From positions 37,765 through 101,764 of the forward strand of contig JALCCG010000052.1 in NCBI GenBank assembly GCA_023212695.1: 64,000 nucleotides of DNA, given 5' to 3'. The notes below the pieces were generated by a model. That model had not been told where the DNA came from, made no database searches, and was given only the letters and a program-made list of their open reading frames with translations. This DNA comes from Sporisorium sorghi (Eukaryota; Basidiomycota; Ustilaginomycetes; Ustilaginales; Ustilaginaceae). Position 1 is the stretch's first letter, and each line of letters opens with the position of its first letter. The position numbers were made by a program, and so were the translations under genes. This document shows, piece by piece, positions 50,201 to 60,800 of the stretch.

Positions 50201-52403
50201 TTGTTTGGGGCGCTTTCGCTTTGGCTTTTCGACGGAGGGCGAGTCCTTGCGCTTGCCCGAGGAAGTCGTGCTTGAGGACTGAGCTCTCGCCATGGTAGAA
50301 TTGTGGTGCTGTGGAGCAAGGTGATGATGAGCACTTGGGTTGGACGCAAATGGCTGTGGTGGTAATGGTGAGCTGCTAGGATGCTGCCAGAGGGAGAAAT
50401 GGCCGTTGGGGCTGAGCAAGTTGAGCGGATCTGGGCTCTCTTGAACCGACAGGATCTGAGGCTGTGGCGGAGGCGGAGTCTGCGGCTCTTCAGACTGACG
50501 CAGGGCCAGCGGATCGACAGAGAAGGCTGGAGAAGGCGGCGGCATGGCTGCACTTGCTGCTGTAGCTGGAGGCTTGGCAAAGAGCTGACTCGGCGAGGCA
50601 AACTGAGGCAGCGGACCGTTTCCGATCGCAGAGCCTGCTGAAGATGTGACAGGCCGAGAAGAGCCCACTGGCGCAGCTGAGCCTGCCTCGGCGCTGACTG
50701 TGCTTTTCGGCTTGCGCTTGACGCTTTTCGGCTTTGGCTGCTCGATCGGATGCACCGATGGCAGAGCTGACACATTGCTGGGCTGGCGTGGAGCGACGTT
50801 CGGGCTCGCCGACATGGCGGTGTCGAGCGTAGAGGAGGAAGACGAGGTCGGTCGATGTGATTGTAGAGGCGGCGGAGCGTTCTGACGTGAAGTGTTCAGA
50901 GCATTCCTTGCCACGGAGAGACTCGGGGAGCCCGGTTCGGCCAACTGCTGCATGCTGCGGGGTTGTGCCACGGACTGAGCCGAAAGCGAAGCTCGGTTCG
51001 AGGCGGAAGGCTGCGGGGATGGAACACCCCAAGCAGCGTCAAGGCTGCTGCCGGTGGAGGAGGGAGCACGATACTGCTTTGATTGCAAAGCTACGGATGG
51101 ATGGGCTGAGTTGGTGCGCCGAGTGTTGGTTGAGCTGCTGTCGACGTCGAGAGAGCAATGGTGCGGTCGATGCGCGGGTAAATGAAGGAGACAAAGAAGC
51201 GGAGGCAGAGTCAGCAGGAGATGTTTGCGGAGCAAAGTGAAATTCGAGGGACGGGGTCAATCACACGGATTGAGCAACACTTTGAGCAATCCTAACCGAT
51301 GCCGAGATGCGGATGCGGGATGCCTCGAGGGTCCGACTGCGCGGTTGCCATTGTAGGTGTGATGAGAGGATGAAGCGCAAATGTTGAGCTTACCTGTCAA
51401 ATGAAGGGTTGCGATGTGATTGTGCCATGCTTGGCTGCGTGTCGGAATAAGGTTTGCTTTGGCTTTGATTCCACGAAGCAAGACTTGAAGTTGGAGCGGC
51501 GCTCTGCATGTCTCTTGGAGAAGCTTGCCAAGATGGCAACGGCTGCGCACTGTAGTTGGAAGGAGACTGCCAATGGTTTGATAAGGAAGCTTCAGCCGCA
51601 TGAGCAGTGTGCGCTGCAGTTTTCGCAGAGAGTTGATCGAAGCTTGTTTGGCCAGAAGTGCGCCGCAAGGGTGGATTTGGCGTGGGTGTTCCGAAATCTG
51701 CCATGAGGTTGAACGTCCTTCCAGCTGGTTGTCCGCCGCTCTGAAACGCATCCGACATGGGAGACTGCGACATGGCCAGTCGTTCTCTGGTGCCAGTGGA
51801 AGGGGCACAAGGCGACTCGTATGCATATTGACTCGGGTCAGCACGTGGCGGCTGCAGTTGTTGATGCCGAGGTGTAGAGTTGTTCGAGGGAGATGCGAAT
51901 GGCTTCTGGGCAAATGCCTGTTGCGATGGACCCGCTGACGGTTGGAAGCGATGCTGGACTGGCGAAGCCAGGTTTGCAAAGTCCAACGATGAGCGTTGCA
52001 CCTGTCCTCGGCTGTACTGCTGCTGCTGGTATTGCACCTCTTGTGCTCGTTGAGCAGTGCCGTGTAGCTGGTTGTAGCCGTTGTTGGCACTTGGGCCGGC
52101 GCTCTGCCGAACCGGAATAGCTTGGCTGTACTGCGCTGACGGAGATGGCTGTGCTGCTTGTGAAGGATTGTAGGACCCATTCATGGATTGCGGAAAGGCG
52201 ATAGAAGCTGGCGAGGACCCACTCCCGTCGTTGAAGCCTGCAGCGTACCGATAGTCGAGCGGCTGTCCCGAATGAGACATCCCGGGATAGGAAGGTTGGG
52301 TGATTCCCATGGCATGTCCGCCGTTGTAGCAAGTCGACGCATTGTGCATATACGCCTGCTGCTGTTCGGGCCTCGGCCGTTGCTGATGGTGACCATGGGC
52401 AAA

Positions 52404-52443
<40 letters not shown>

Positions 52444-52502
52444 GCCGGGTACGTTGGGTACTGTGGCTGCTGGTCAGCATACCAGCCATTCTGACCGTTC
52501 AT
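44279..52502 (-). CDS. SCC2: Cohesin loader SCC2 / Mis4 / NIPBL, two exons
   Basis: With Scc4/MAU2, SCC2 loads cohesin on chromosomes and activates its ATPase. Exon 1 is 51394-52502 and exon 2 is 44279-51137. The 256-base intron has donor GTAAGC, a perfect branch-like CTGCTGAC, and an acceptor (GTCGACAG) that is the first AG after the branch. The joined length is 7,968 bases, exactly 2,656 codons. Without the splice, exon 2 has no ATG for about 95 codons, and exon 1 would be an orphan Gln-rich frame. Exon 1 encodes a Gln/Pro/Ser-rich tail with Q13; exon 2 starts disordered with basic motifs. HEAT-repeat hook segments follow, for example IVRCINDEDTGVQDKAVQTI and GLNNPLIANRSKAIRGIERI, and an acidic C-terminus ends DPDAFDDLVL. 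Yeast Scc2 is about 1,500 residues; the extra length is mostly N-terminal. Confidence 0.92.
52407..52442 (+). repeat. Trinucleotide repeat (CTG)12 encoding the SCC2 poly-Gln
   Basis: Twelve CTG units, with a preceding TTG, read as 13 Gln codons on the minus strand near residue 21 of SCC2. Length polymorphism between strains is likely for such a pure repeat. Confidence 0.95.
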
Positions 52503-53266
52503 GATGGTCAAACAAGGCTGCTTCGGCAGACGAACGGAAGAGCCGAAGCTACGCGAATCGCTTGTTGAGACGCAAAGCGACCACGTTTTTGACGGTCATG
52601 CGATCGAGGTTGCGTGCAACGCGGCCTAGAGTGAGCAGCTGGTCTGCATCTCGATTCTTGTCTGTGTCTCGCGCAGTTTGAAGGACGGCGTGCCCACGAT
52701 TCGAGCTTATGAAGCGCTTTGAAGTAGACTCTATGTTGAGGTCGTGAGCCACGGAATGTCGACAAAGGGACAAAGGCGAGTGTAGATGAAGCGAGTGGAG
52801 TTGAAGTTGAGCTTGAGCTTGAGTCTGTCAGATGAAGATGGGCAGAAGCCTTGAGAATGTGGCCACCACCATTCAGGGTTCGTTTCGGTGTCGTGCCTCT
52901 TTCTGCGCCTCTAGGACCAATTTGCGGCAAAGAAAGGACCGCGAGCCTCGCTGTCCGACTTCCGCACTTTTTCATAGCGCACGAGAGAAACAGCACACGG
53001 ACCTCTTCCAGATCAAAACGGCGCAGAGGGCACCAACGTCTCCGCTCTTACCTTTCGACCACCACATTCACAGACTCGTCTCTTTCTATCCATAAGTCCG
53101 TCCGCTCGCCTCCCTTCTGTGGCGTGAGACTTTTGCAAGGTACAGTGCATTCTGCTCCTCGCCTCATCTGTCGGTTTCCTTCGCGCCTCCAGGTCACGAT
53201 CACATCAGGTTTGCTCTTCCCGCCGATTCTGCTACTGCTCCGGGTAGCTGAGGGGGCTCGCAGGCG
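52503..53266. promoter_or_regulatory. Divergent promoter region of SCC2 and the 1,303-residue protein gene
   Basis: This is 764 bases between two divergent start codons. The part near 53020-53230 is CT-rich. Open frames within it are short, overlapping and without motifs. Confidence 0.5.
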
Positions 53267-56200
53267 ATGAAGCGCACCTATCCCTACAGTGGACCTGGCT
53301 CACAGGCTCAGGGTGCGCCTCCATCTGCCTATGGTCAGCCTCCGCCCCCTGCTGGCCCTGCACCACCGCTACCTGCTTCTGGCGCCGGCCCATCTCAAGC
53401 TGCCTACGCCAACTACGGCTACGGTTCTGTTGCACCTTCACGTCATACAGCTGCTCCTTTGAATGGTGCGGGTGCAGGCGATGCGCAGCATCATCAATGG
53501 AACCAGCAGTGGCCGCAACAGCAGCAACAGCCGTACTATCCGCAGCAGCCGCCAAACGCCGTCGGCGCACCGGGCGCAGGCCACTTTGCCGCTCCTCGTC
53601 CACCTTCGCAGTCCGGTCCTTATCGTGGCGTGGCTGCTCCCAATGGTGGCTCTCCCTCTGTTAATCAGAATGCCGCGTATAGTCCTCATCATCCGCAGCA
53701 ATCTGTGCCCTACTCGTATCAACCCCAGGCTCCCTTGCAGCAGCAGCAGCAGCAGCATCATCATCAGCAGCCACCGGCCCCCCCCAATTATGGATATGCT
53801 CCCTCGATGCCACCGCATCAGAACGCCGCTCCGTCCTCGGTCAACAACAACAATGCTCAGAATTGGCCTGGTGCTTATGCGCCTGGCACTCAGGGAGGTC
53901 CACCGAGCAAGAAGCCGCGCTACCAGGCCTCGTCCAACCCTGCACCACTGCCTGCCGCCTCTTATGGTTCGCCAGGCGGTGCAGCCATGATGCCCGTGGG
54001 TATGAATGCTCCCGCTGGTGCAATGGGCCCATATCCCCCTCAGCAGCCGTTTGGCTGGCAAGGCCCAAATGTCGCTCCCGCTCCTCCTATCAACTCGCAG
54101 CCTGTTCCGGGTCATCCAGCTCCACACGGGCATGTCGCCTCTGGCAGCGGCATTCATGCCAATGCGCCAGGCAATGGCGCTCCTTTTGCTTCTCCTGCTA
54201 GGAACGACAGAGGAGGAAAAGGATCGGTCGGGATGGGTGGTGTTGGCGTTGCGGCAGGTCGTGGCATGGCTCGCAACGGCGGGCAGAATCGGGCCAACGT
54301 GCAACAAGGCCCACTCGGTCAGCGCGCTGGTCTCCCCGCCAATCCCACTGTCTCTGTGAATGCCGCACGCGCACCGCCTGGCCAGACTCGGGCATGGGGA
54401 TCCAAAGCATCGGCTGGTTCTGGACTCGGTGTGGGCAATGGCAACCAATCTGGGCGCCGGGTCTCTTCCGCTAGCTCGGTGCACAGCGACAAGAACGGCG
54501 CGGGTAGTTCTGCAAAGAAGCTGAATCCGCAAGGCATGGCCCCGCCCGGTGCTCCACGTGGTCCGAATGCGTCTACATCAGATTCTCAGACGATGAAGAA
54601 TAGCAACGTAGCTGCTGCACAAGGTGCACGCGGCTCTCGCGTCGGTGCAAAGAACATAGGTGCGGCTGGCTCGAGCTCCGGAGATGCCGCTGGAATGGAC
54701 GTCAAGGACGTTGCAGCAAGCTCGAAGCGAGCTCACACTGATTTCCGCATCCTCGGTTTGGAGATCAAGCAGCTCGACTGGTCCTGGTTTGCTCCGCCGG
54801 CCTTGGCTCAGGATGTAAATGCAGGTTCCGAACCTCACCAGGTCTCGAAGCAGGGTGACGAGGTCGAGACCGAAGGAGCCTCTGCCGCCGCAGCGAACCA
54901 ATCCGCTCCTGCAGATGACCCGCCCGCTGATGCTGCTGATGCAGAATCGGCAGAGGCAAAGACCAGCGCTCAAGGAGAAGCTGAAGGTCACGACGGCGAA
55001 CAAGGCAAAGAAATCGACGACCAGCCCGTCCCCGCCGAAGATGAGCACGAGAACGATCAGAACCACGAAGACGATGAGGAGAAGCTCGATCACGACGAAG
55101 AAGCCTCCAACGCCGAAGACGACGCGGAACATGACGATGACGATGATGCGGATGCTGACGGCGATGGTGACCTTGACGCTGAAGGCGATCTCGATGCAGA
55201 CGCCGAAGAAGACGTCGCCATGTCCCACGCTGACACCGACACGGTCGCTTCCGAGCAGCAGCATTCCGTGGCTCCAACTCCCGAGCCTGGCAGCGAATCG
55301 TCGAAGGTCGTCAAGGCTTCGACGCAGCAAGGCAAAGCGTCCAAAGCCGAGCGCGCAAAAACGCTGGCGGCCAATTTGCGCGATTCGACCAAACTTCGTC
55401 TCTGCTTTGCTGCTATGTCGAATGCGGGTCCTGAAGGCGCTCCCACCGGGCCTAAAGCCGAGAAGACCCAGGAGGCAGAGGTGAAAGCTGAAAATGGTGG
55501 TCAGGATGAGAGTCTAGCCGATCGATCCGAGGAAGGGGCAAAGGAACCGTCTACGGGCGTAGCCCACGTTGAAGCAGAAGGGGAGGCTGAGGAGGCCGCC
55601 AAGCAGAGCATTCCCGAGTCCAAGGAGAGCACGGTTCCAGAAACTGACGACGTGCAGGACGAAGCAGCTGTGCCGAGCGAGTCTACGCAGCCTACCGACG
55701 ATACCGTTCCAGCGGCCGACGTAGAAACCGAGGTCAAGGAGGAAGAACCCGTCAAAGTAGAAGAGTCTGCGAAAGAGGAGGGAGACGCTCAAGCGGCCGA
55801 CGACGATGCCAAAGACAAAAAGTCACGATCGGCCGCAATCGACTCGGAGCCAACATCAGCAAAAGGCCCACCTCAGCTATCCTTGAACCGCATCTTCCTC
55901 TCGTTCGCTGCCAACCGCAAACGACTCGCCATCGATGCCGAGGCGGTCAAGTGGGTCAAGATCCACCGGTCGGAGCACTGGATCGAGATCTGTGTGGATG
56001 CTAGTCGGCCGGCCTCTCAGCATACTGCACCGAAAAAGGGCGAAGCCTATCTAGTCTGCAAAGGCACATTGCTGGAGAAACGCAGGGGCCAAGACAACTA
56101 CACAGCCGTGACACGCAGCGACATCGCCGCCGCCTGGTCCGAAGCAGCCGCACAAACCGACACTCCAGCACTAGACGGTGAGCACCTGGAGCTGCCACCT

Positions 56201-57178
56201 TTCTTCCGACTCGACGAAACGGCGACGGAGCTGGTGCTGCACGTGCACCTGGACGCGTCTGCTCCGCTGCCCGAGCCGGCGTGGCTGCGCAAGAACGGCG
56301 TGCACGAGCTGCTCGCGAGCCTGCAGCGCGGCAGCGGCGCGATCGCGGGCACGTCCGAGACGGCGGTGGCGGTGGGCGCGGCGCAGCATGTGTGGGCGGG
56401 CAAGATCGAGGTGCTCGATCCGGATCCGCCGCCGTCGATGGCGACGTTTTTGTACGAGTGGGTGAAGGAGTCGTTTATTGGCGGGCAGAGGGAGAGGCGC
56501 CGATGGGTGGATGGTATGCTGGGTAGGAGGAGGGAGAAGGGGAGCACTAGGTCGGGAGGGGAGGAAGGGGTGGTGGGGGTCAAAGTGGAAGGAGAGGAAG
56601 AGGCGGTGGCCGAGGAACAGCCGGTCAAGGTCGAGGGAGAAGAAGCTGAGGCGGGGGAGGAAGAAACGGATGCGGAGCGGGACACACGCATCGCACGCGC
56701 GTATGTCGAGATCGTCCTGCGCCTCATCAAAGGCGAGCGCGTCCCCCCTTCCGCCTCCACCAGCAACATTCTCGCCCGAACCCTATCCTCAACATCCTAC
56801 ACACCATCCACAACCTACCCGGGCCTATTCATGCTCGGGCTGCTCGACCTGTCGCTGCTGCATGCCGGCACAGCGGAAGCGGCGGCGAAGGTGAGGGCGC
56901 AGGTGGACGCGCTGCTGATGCAGATGCCGCGCGCGACGCTTGTGAAAGCTGTGGATCTGACGTGGCGCGACGTGGTCGAGGTTGGGCGCAAGGGTAGTGG
57001 TGCGGCGGGCGGGGTTGTGGCGGCACCGGGGGGGAATAGGGGTGGTGCGCAGCGTAATCGCCATCACCAGCACCAGCATGGTCGACAGCATCATCAGCAT
57101 CAGCACAATCGGATCGGCGGAGGTGGGGCTGGGCAGATGAATCAAGGTGCGAGGCAGGGGAAGCGGAAGCGTGGCTGA
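53267..57178 (+). CDS. Large protein of unknown function, Gln/Pro-rich N-terminus, acidic centre
   Basis: I do not recognise this 1,303-residue single-exon protein. Residues 1-420 are Pro/Gln/Ala/Gly-rich, like prion-like or RNA-binding scaffolds. At about 490 a folded-looking segment starts (HTDFRILGLEIKQLDWSWFA). Residues 578-660 are almost wholly Asp/Glu/Ala. A short block near 705 reads RDSTKLRLCFAAMSNAG. The region from about 865 to 1010 looks like a structured domain: SLNRIFLSFAANRKRLAIDA, VKWVKIHRSEHWIEICVDAS, and LVLHVHLDASAPLPEPAWLR. A helical segment follows near 1055 (MATFLYEWVKESFIGGQRER). Near 1125-1210 are two further helices (YVEIVLRLIKGE and TYPGLFMLGLLDLSLLHAG). The C-terminus is His/Gln/Arg-rich and ends in a basic patch. 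Five Val-Lys-x-Glu sites fit the SUMO consensus. Nuclear location is likely but inferred. Confidence 0.85.
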   Translation: MKRTYPYSGPGSQAQGAPPSAYGQPPPPAGPAPPLPASGAGPSQAAYANYGYGSVAPSRHTAAPLNGAGAGDAQHHQWNQQWPQQQQQPYYPQQPPNAVGAPGAGHFAAPRPPSQSGPYRGVAAPNGGSPSVNQNAAYSPHHPQQSVPYSYQPQAPLQQQQQQHHHQQPPAPPNYGYAPSMPPHQNAAPSSVNNNNAQNWPGAYAPGTQGGPPSKKPRYQASSNPAPLPAASYGSPGGAAMMPVGMNAPAGAMGPYPPQQPFGWQGPNVAPAPPINSQPVPGHPAPHGHVASGSGIHANAPGNGAPFASPARNDRGGKGSVGMGGVGVAAGRGMARNGGQNRANVQQGPLGQRAGLPANPTVSVNAARAPPGQTRAWGSKASAGSGLGVGNGNQSGRRVSSASSVHSDKNGAGSSAKKLNPQGMAPPGAPRGPNASTSDSQTMKNSNVAAAQGARGSRVGAKNIGAAGSSSGDAAGMDVKDVAASSKRAHTDFRILGLEIKQLDWSWFAPPALAQDVNAGSEPHQVSKQGDEVETEGASAAAANQSAPADDPPADAADAESAEAKTSAQGEAEGHDGEQGKEIDDQPVPAEDEHENDQNHEDDEEKLDHDEEASNAEDDAEHDDDDDADADGDGDLDAEGDLDADAEEDVAMSHADTDTVASEQQHSVAPTPEPGSESSKVVKASTQQGKASKAERAKTLAANLRDSTKLRLCFAAMSNAGPEGAPTGPKAEKTQEAEVKAENGGQDESLADRSEEGAKEPSTGVAHVEAEGEAEEAAKQSIPESKESTVPETDDVQDEAAVPSESTQPTDDTVPAADVETEVKEEEPVKVEESAKEEGDAQAADDDAKDKKSRSAAIDSEPTSAKGPPQLSLNRIFLSFAANRKRLAIDAEAVKWVKIHRSEHWIEICVDASRPASQHTAPKKGEAYLVCKGTLLEKRRGQDNYTAVTRSDIAAAWSEAAAQTDTPALDGEHLELPPFFRLDETATELVLHVHLDASAPLPEPAWLRKNGVHELLASLQRGSGAIAGTSETAVAVGAAQHVWAGKIEVLDPDPPPSMATFLYEWVKESFIGGQRERRRWVDGMLGRRREKGSTRSGGEEGVVGVKVEGEEEAVAEEQPVKVEGEEAEAGEEETDAERDTRIARAYVEIVLRLIKGERVPPSASTSNILARTLSSTSYTPSTTYPGLFMLGLLDLSLLHAGTAEAAAKVRAQVDALLMQMPRATLVKAVDLTWRDVVEVGRKGSGAAGGVVAAPGGNRGGAQRNRHHQHQHGRQHHQHQHNRIGGGGAGQMNQGARQGKRKRG

Positions 57179-57845
57179 AAAACGCCCGCGCCGCGAGAGA
57201 TCGGTCGTGACTGCGTCCTGTTGTTGGTGTTGAAGAACAATCAAACAAGCAAATGCAATCTTTGAGCATGCAATCAGCGCGACGGCACACGGCGCCGCGT
57301 GACCATGATGAGCACAGTCATCCTGTGATCCGCGCCATGAGGCCGAGCCGCGCGCATCGCTGCTGCCCCCCCCCCACGTGAAGCGAGCGGAGAACGGCAT
57401 CGCGAACGTGCGACGATCATCCGCAGCTTGAGACGTCCAACGAATCCATGTCGGTGACCTCGTCATGGGCGATGGCGGCTCGGTAAAGCTTTACATCCGG
57501 AACGAAGAGCGGTGTCGAGCCTCGCACACGGGCACGCGTAGATGTAGGCGGCGGCGGCGGCGGCGGCGGTGGTGGTGGTGGTGACTGACCTCACTCGAGT
57601 CAAGCCGGAGCACAGAGCCACGCGCTCCTCTGACCACGGCCAGACACTTGGCCAGTCCACGGACGACATCGCCCCGGTCACACCACTCGCCCTGCTGGTG
57701 CTGCTGCTCGAAACACACGATTCCAAAGAGTCAAAACGAAAACCATACAATACAGAGTCATGAAAAGAAATCGAAACCGAAACTGAAAACCCAACTGCCA
57801 ATGTCCTCCCTCCTCCCATCTCCCTCCTACTCCCTCGCGCCTGAC
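57179..57845. other. Convergent 3' spacer
   Basis: This is 667 bases between two 3' ends. It holds a C9 run at 57367-57375 and a (GGC)n(GGT)n repeat (57547-57582). No supported gene. Confidence 0.6.
57547..57582 (+). repeat. Compound trinucleotide repeat (GGC)n(GGT)n
   Basis: About seven to eight GGC units run directly into about four GGT units in non-coding DNA. Confidence 0.85.
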
Positions 57846-60800
57846 CTACGCGTAGAACTTCTTATTGATTAAATGCACCAGCAGGTTGACATTCACCTCC
57901 GCTGCGCCTTCCAGCACGCTCAGCGCGGGCTGGTTGTTGAACTGGCTCTCGAGCAGATCCTCGATCCTAAGATCCGTGCTCAAGCCCGCCGCGGGGCCGT
58001 TGACGACGTCGATGGTGAAGACGCCAGCCTGGTCCGAGGAGATTGTCAGGCTCACCTCTGCCTGTCCTCCCGCTGCCGTAGCTGCACCACTGCCACCGTG
58101 TACAGACGCAGCGCGGCCACTCAGCGCACCCGCCGACCCGCTTGCCGGCATCGCACCGCCCTCAACCCCACCCGGCTTGACAATGCCATCCATCTTCACC
58201 AGCACGCCTTTCTCCACCAGCTTGCTCGCTGCGTACTTGTACGAGCCGAACTTGGGCACCTTCCCACCGTTCTGCTTCAGACTTCGCAAGTGGAAGTACT
58301 GCTGGCTGAACGGCAGCACGAACCGCTTCTTGCCCTTGCGCCCGCCCTGCATCGTCTGCATCGACGCATCGATGTACGAGTGGTACGAGTTGATTTGCTC
58401 TTCTAAGTAGGCTTTCTTCTCGCTGAGCGTCTTGAGCGTCGTGTGCATCGCCGCTTTCTCGTTGGCACGCTGGATGCGCTTGCGGTGCTTGTTGCGGATG
58501 TCGATCGCGATGGCGTTGAGCATGTCCTGGTACTTGTTTGCGCGCGAGACGCGGCCGAGCTGTTCGAGCTGCAGCATGTTTTCCAGCGTTCGCGCCTTGA
58601 GTTCGGCGAACGAGAGGCGACGTACATCCTCCAAGCGTCCGGGGCCCGTAGCTCCGCCATACATGGGCACGCCGGGGGGTCGCTGCCCGCGCTGTCGCTG
58701 ACGATCGGCGGCAATCTCGAGCGAGACGATCTCCTCCCACTGCAGCTCCTCGCGGTCCGTCACGGGCGCCACAAACACATCCACCAACGTCTTGCCCGAC
58801 TGCACTTTCAGCAGCGAAAGCACCAGTCGCTTGGTCTCGACAAACAACGCCTTGGTCTCGGCCTCGGGATCCTGCAACGTCGCCATGCGCGACACGAGCT
58901 CGAATGTGATCTCGCTGTCTCGCGCCGAGTTGAGCTCCTGCGTGTTGCTCACCGGCGCCGCACCGAGCTCCTTGAGAATGACCCGCAGCGGGTCCTCCTG
59001 GTTCGGAGCCAGGTGGTCCACCTGCTGAGACAGCAACAGATGCATCGAGTAGATCTCGTTGGGCGAAATGTAGATCACCGGCTTCTGCTGCACCGTGTGG
59101 TCGAGGAACTCGTCGGCGCTGAACTGCATCTCGGCGTCGGGGCAGTCGATAATCCCGTAAAGCCACTTGGTGAATCGCTCCGAGGCGTGCGAGACATAGT
59201 CGTTCAGAGGCTGCAGGTACGGGTTGTCGTCGTTGAACAGCCGGCCGAGGGCGATCTGCGTAAGCATCTTGGACACCTCGGCCAGGTTCTTGCGCTGCAC
59301 CGGTCCCACCAGCGATTCCACCACATCAAAGCCTTCGGGCGCAACGATCGCCGGGTTGAGGTAGCGGTAGTAGACCAGATGACCGACCACCTTGATGAGC
59401 GCATCCTCGGGCTCGTTGGGGAACTTGGCCTGCAGGGCGCGGAACACCTCACGCGCAATGTAGCGCACACCGTACGGCATCTTGCGCGTGGACGCGAGGA
59501 TGGCAGACAGGAACGTGTCGGTGGTCGCACGCAGCGATTGGAGGTGTCGAATGAAGATGGTTCGCGCCATGGGATCAGCGAGCGCCTCGTTGAAGGCCAC
59601 CTCGAGCGGCCGACGCGACGGCTGGCCCGTCTCCATCTCCTCCTGGTTGATCGTAGCACGATAGATCGCGCAAGGGTCTGTCTCGAGGTCGAGACCGTCT
59701 TGCGCCATAATGTCCTGCACCAGCGGCGAAAGCAGGTCCTTGAGGTACTTGCGCTCGCGTGCACCGCGGTTGTACTGCGCGACGAGCTTGATGAACTGCG
59801 CGTTGCCACGGATGAACTCCTGCACGGTCGAAACAAAGCCGAGCTCCTCCTCGACACAGCGCTGGAAGAGCTTGAGCAGCAAAAACTCTTCTCGCGCCTT
59901 TTGCGCGTATCCGAAGAGCGTCAGCGTGATCTTTTCCACCTGTCGCTTGTCGCGGTCGGCCATGTCGATCTTGCCGACGCGTGCAAACAGACGAGCAAGG
60001 TACTCGGGACGCGTCTGCAGAGCGTAGAAGAGCTCCTGGTAGAGCTCAAACTTCCTCCTCGAAGCACGGTCCAAAGCATGATCAGCGAACGGATCGTTGG
60101 CAGCGACCAGCACCGAATTGCGCTTCTGCACCGCTGCGGCCGCATCGCGCTGACCGAGCAGTCCGCGTTCGTTCTTGGCCTTGATGAGCTCCTCGATGCC
60201 AATCTTGTTCTTGACGAGCAGCGCAATCTTGACGTCGAGCTCCGAGACGTCGTTCTCGAGCGTCTGCGACTCGCGGATTGCACGCACCACGAGCTTGCGA
60301 AGACGCTCCACCTCGATCTCGTCCTCAAAGTCGGCATCCGAGTCGTTGAGCAGGTGGCCAAAGTTCTTGATCGTGGCCACGGGCACGTTTTTGCCCATCG
60401 TAAGGCTGCGATACTGCTCGCCCTGCTGACGACCGCGGAAGAGGCTCTGGATCTTGACCACCTTGTCCATGTGCTCGTGGTAGTGGCGCAGACGCGAAAA
60501 AAACTTGCGTCGGCTGAGCGCACCTCGGACGAGCGACTGGAGGTGGATCGCCACGGGCTCGCTCTGGATGATGTGGTTCCTCCACCAATCGTACTCGAGG
60601 CGGACGAGCATACCTCGGATAGCCGCTTGGATGCCGACCACATCCGGAGTGACAAAGTCGAGCTGCTTCTTCTGTTCCTGGTGCTTGCGACGGGCGAGCG
60701 CAGCACGCGCAAACGACTGGAGTCCACCGACCGCGGCTTTCACTTCGACCTTTTGCAGCGCCGAGCGCATGCGGACGTGATTCTTGCGTGCCAGCACCCC

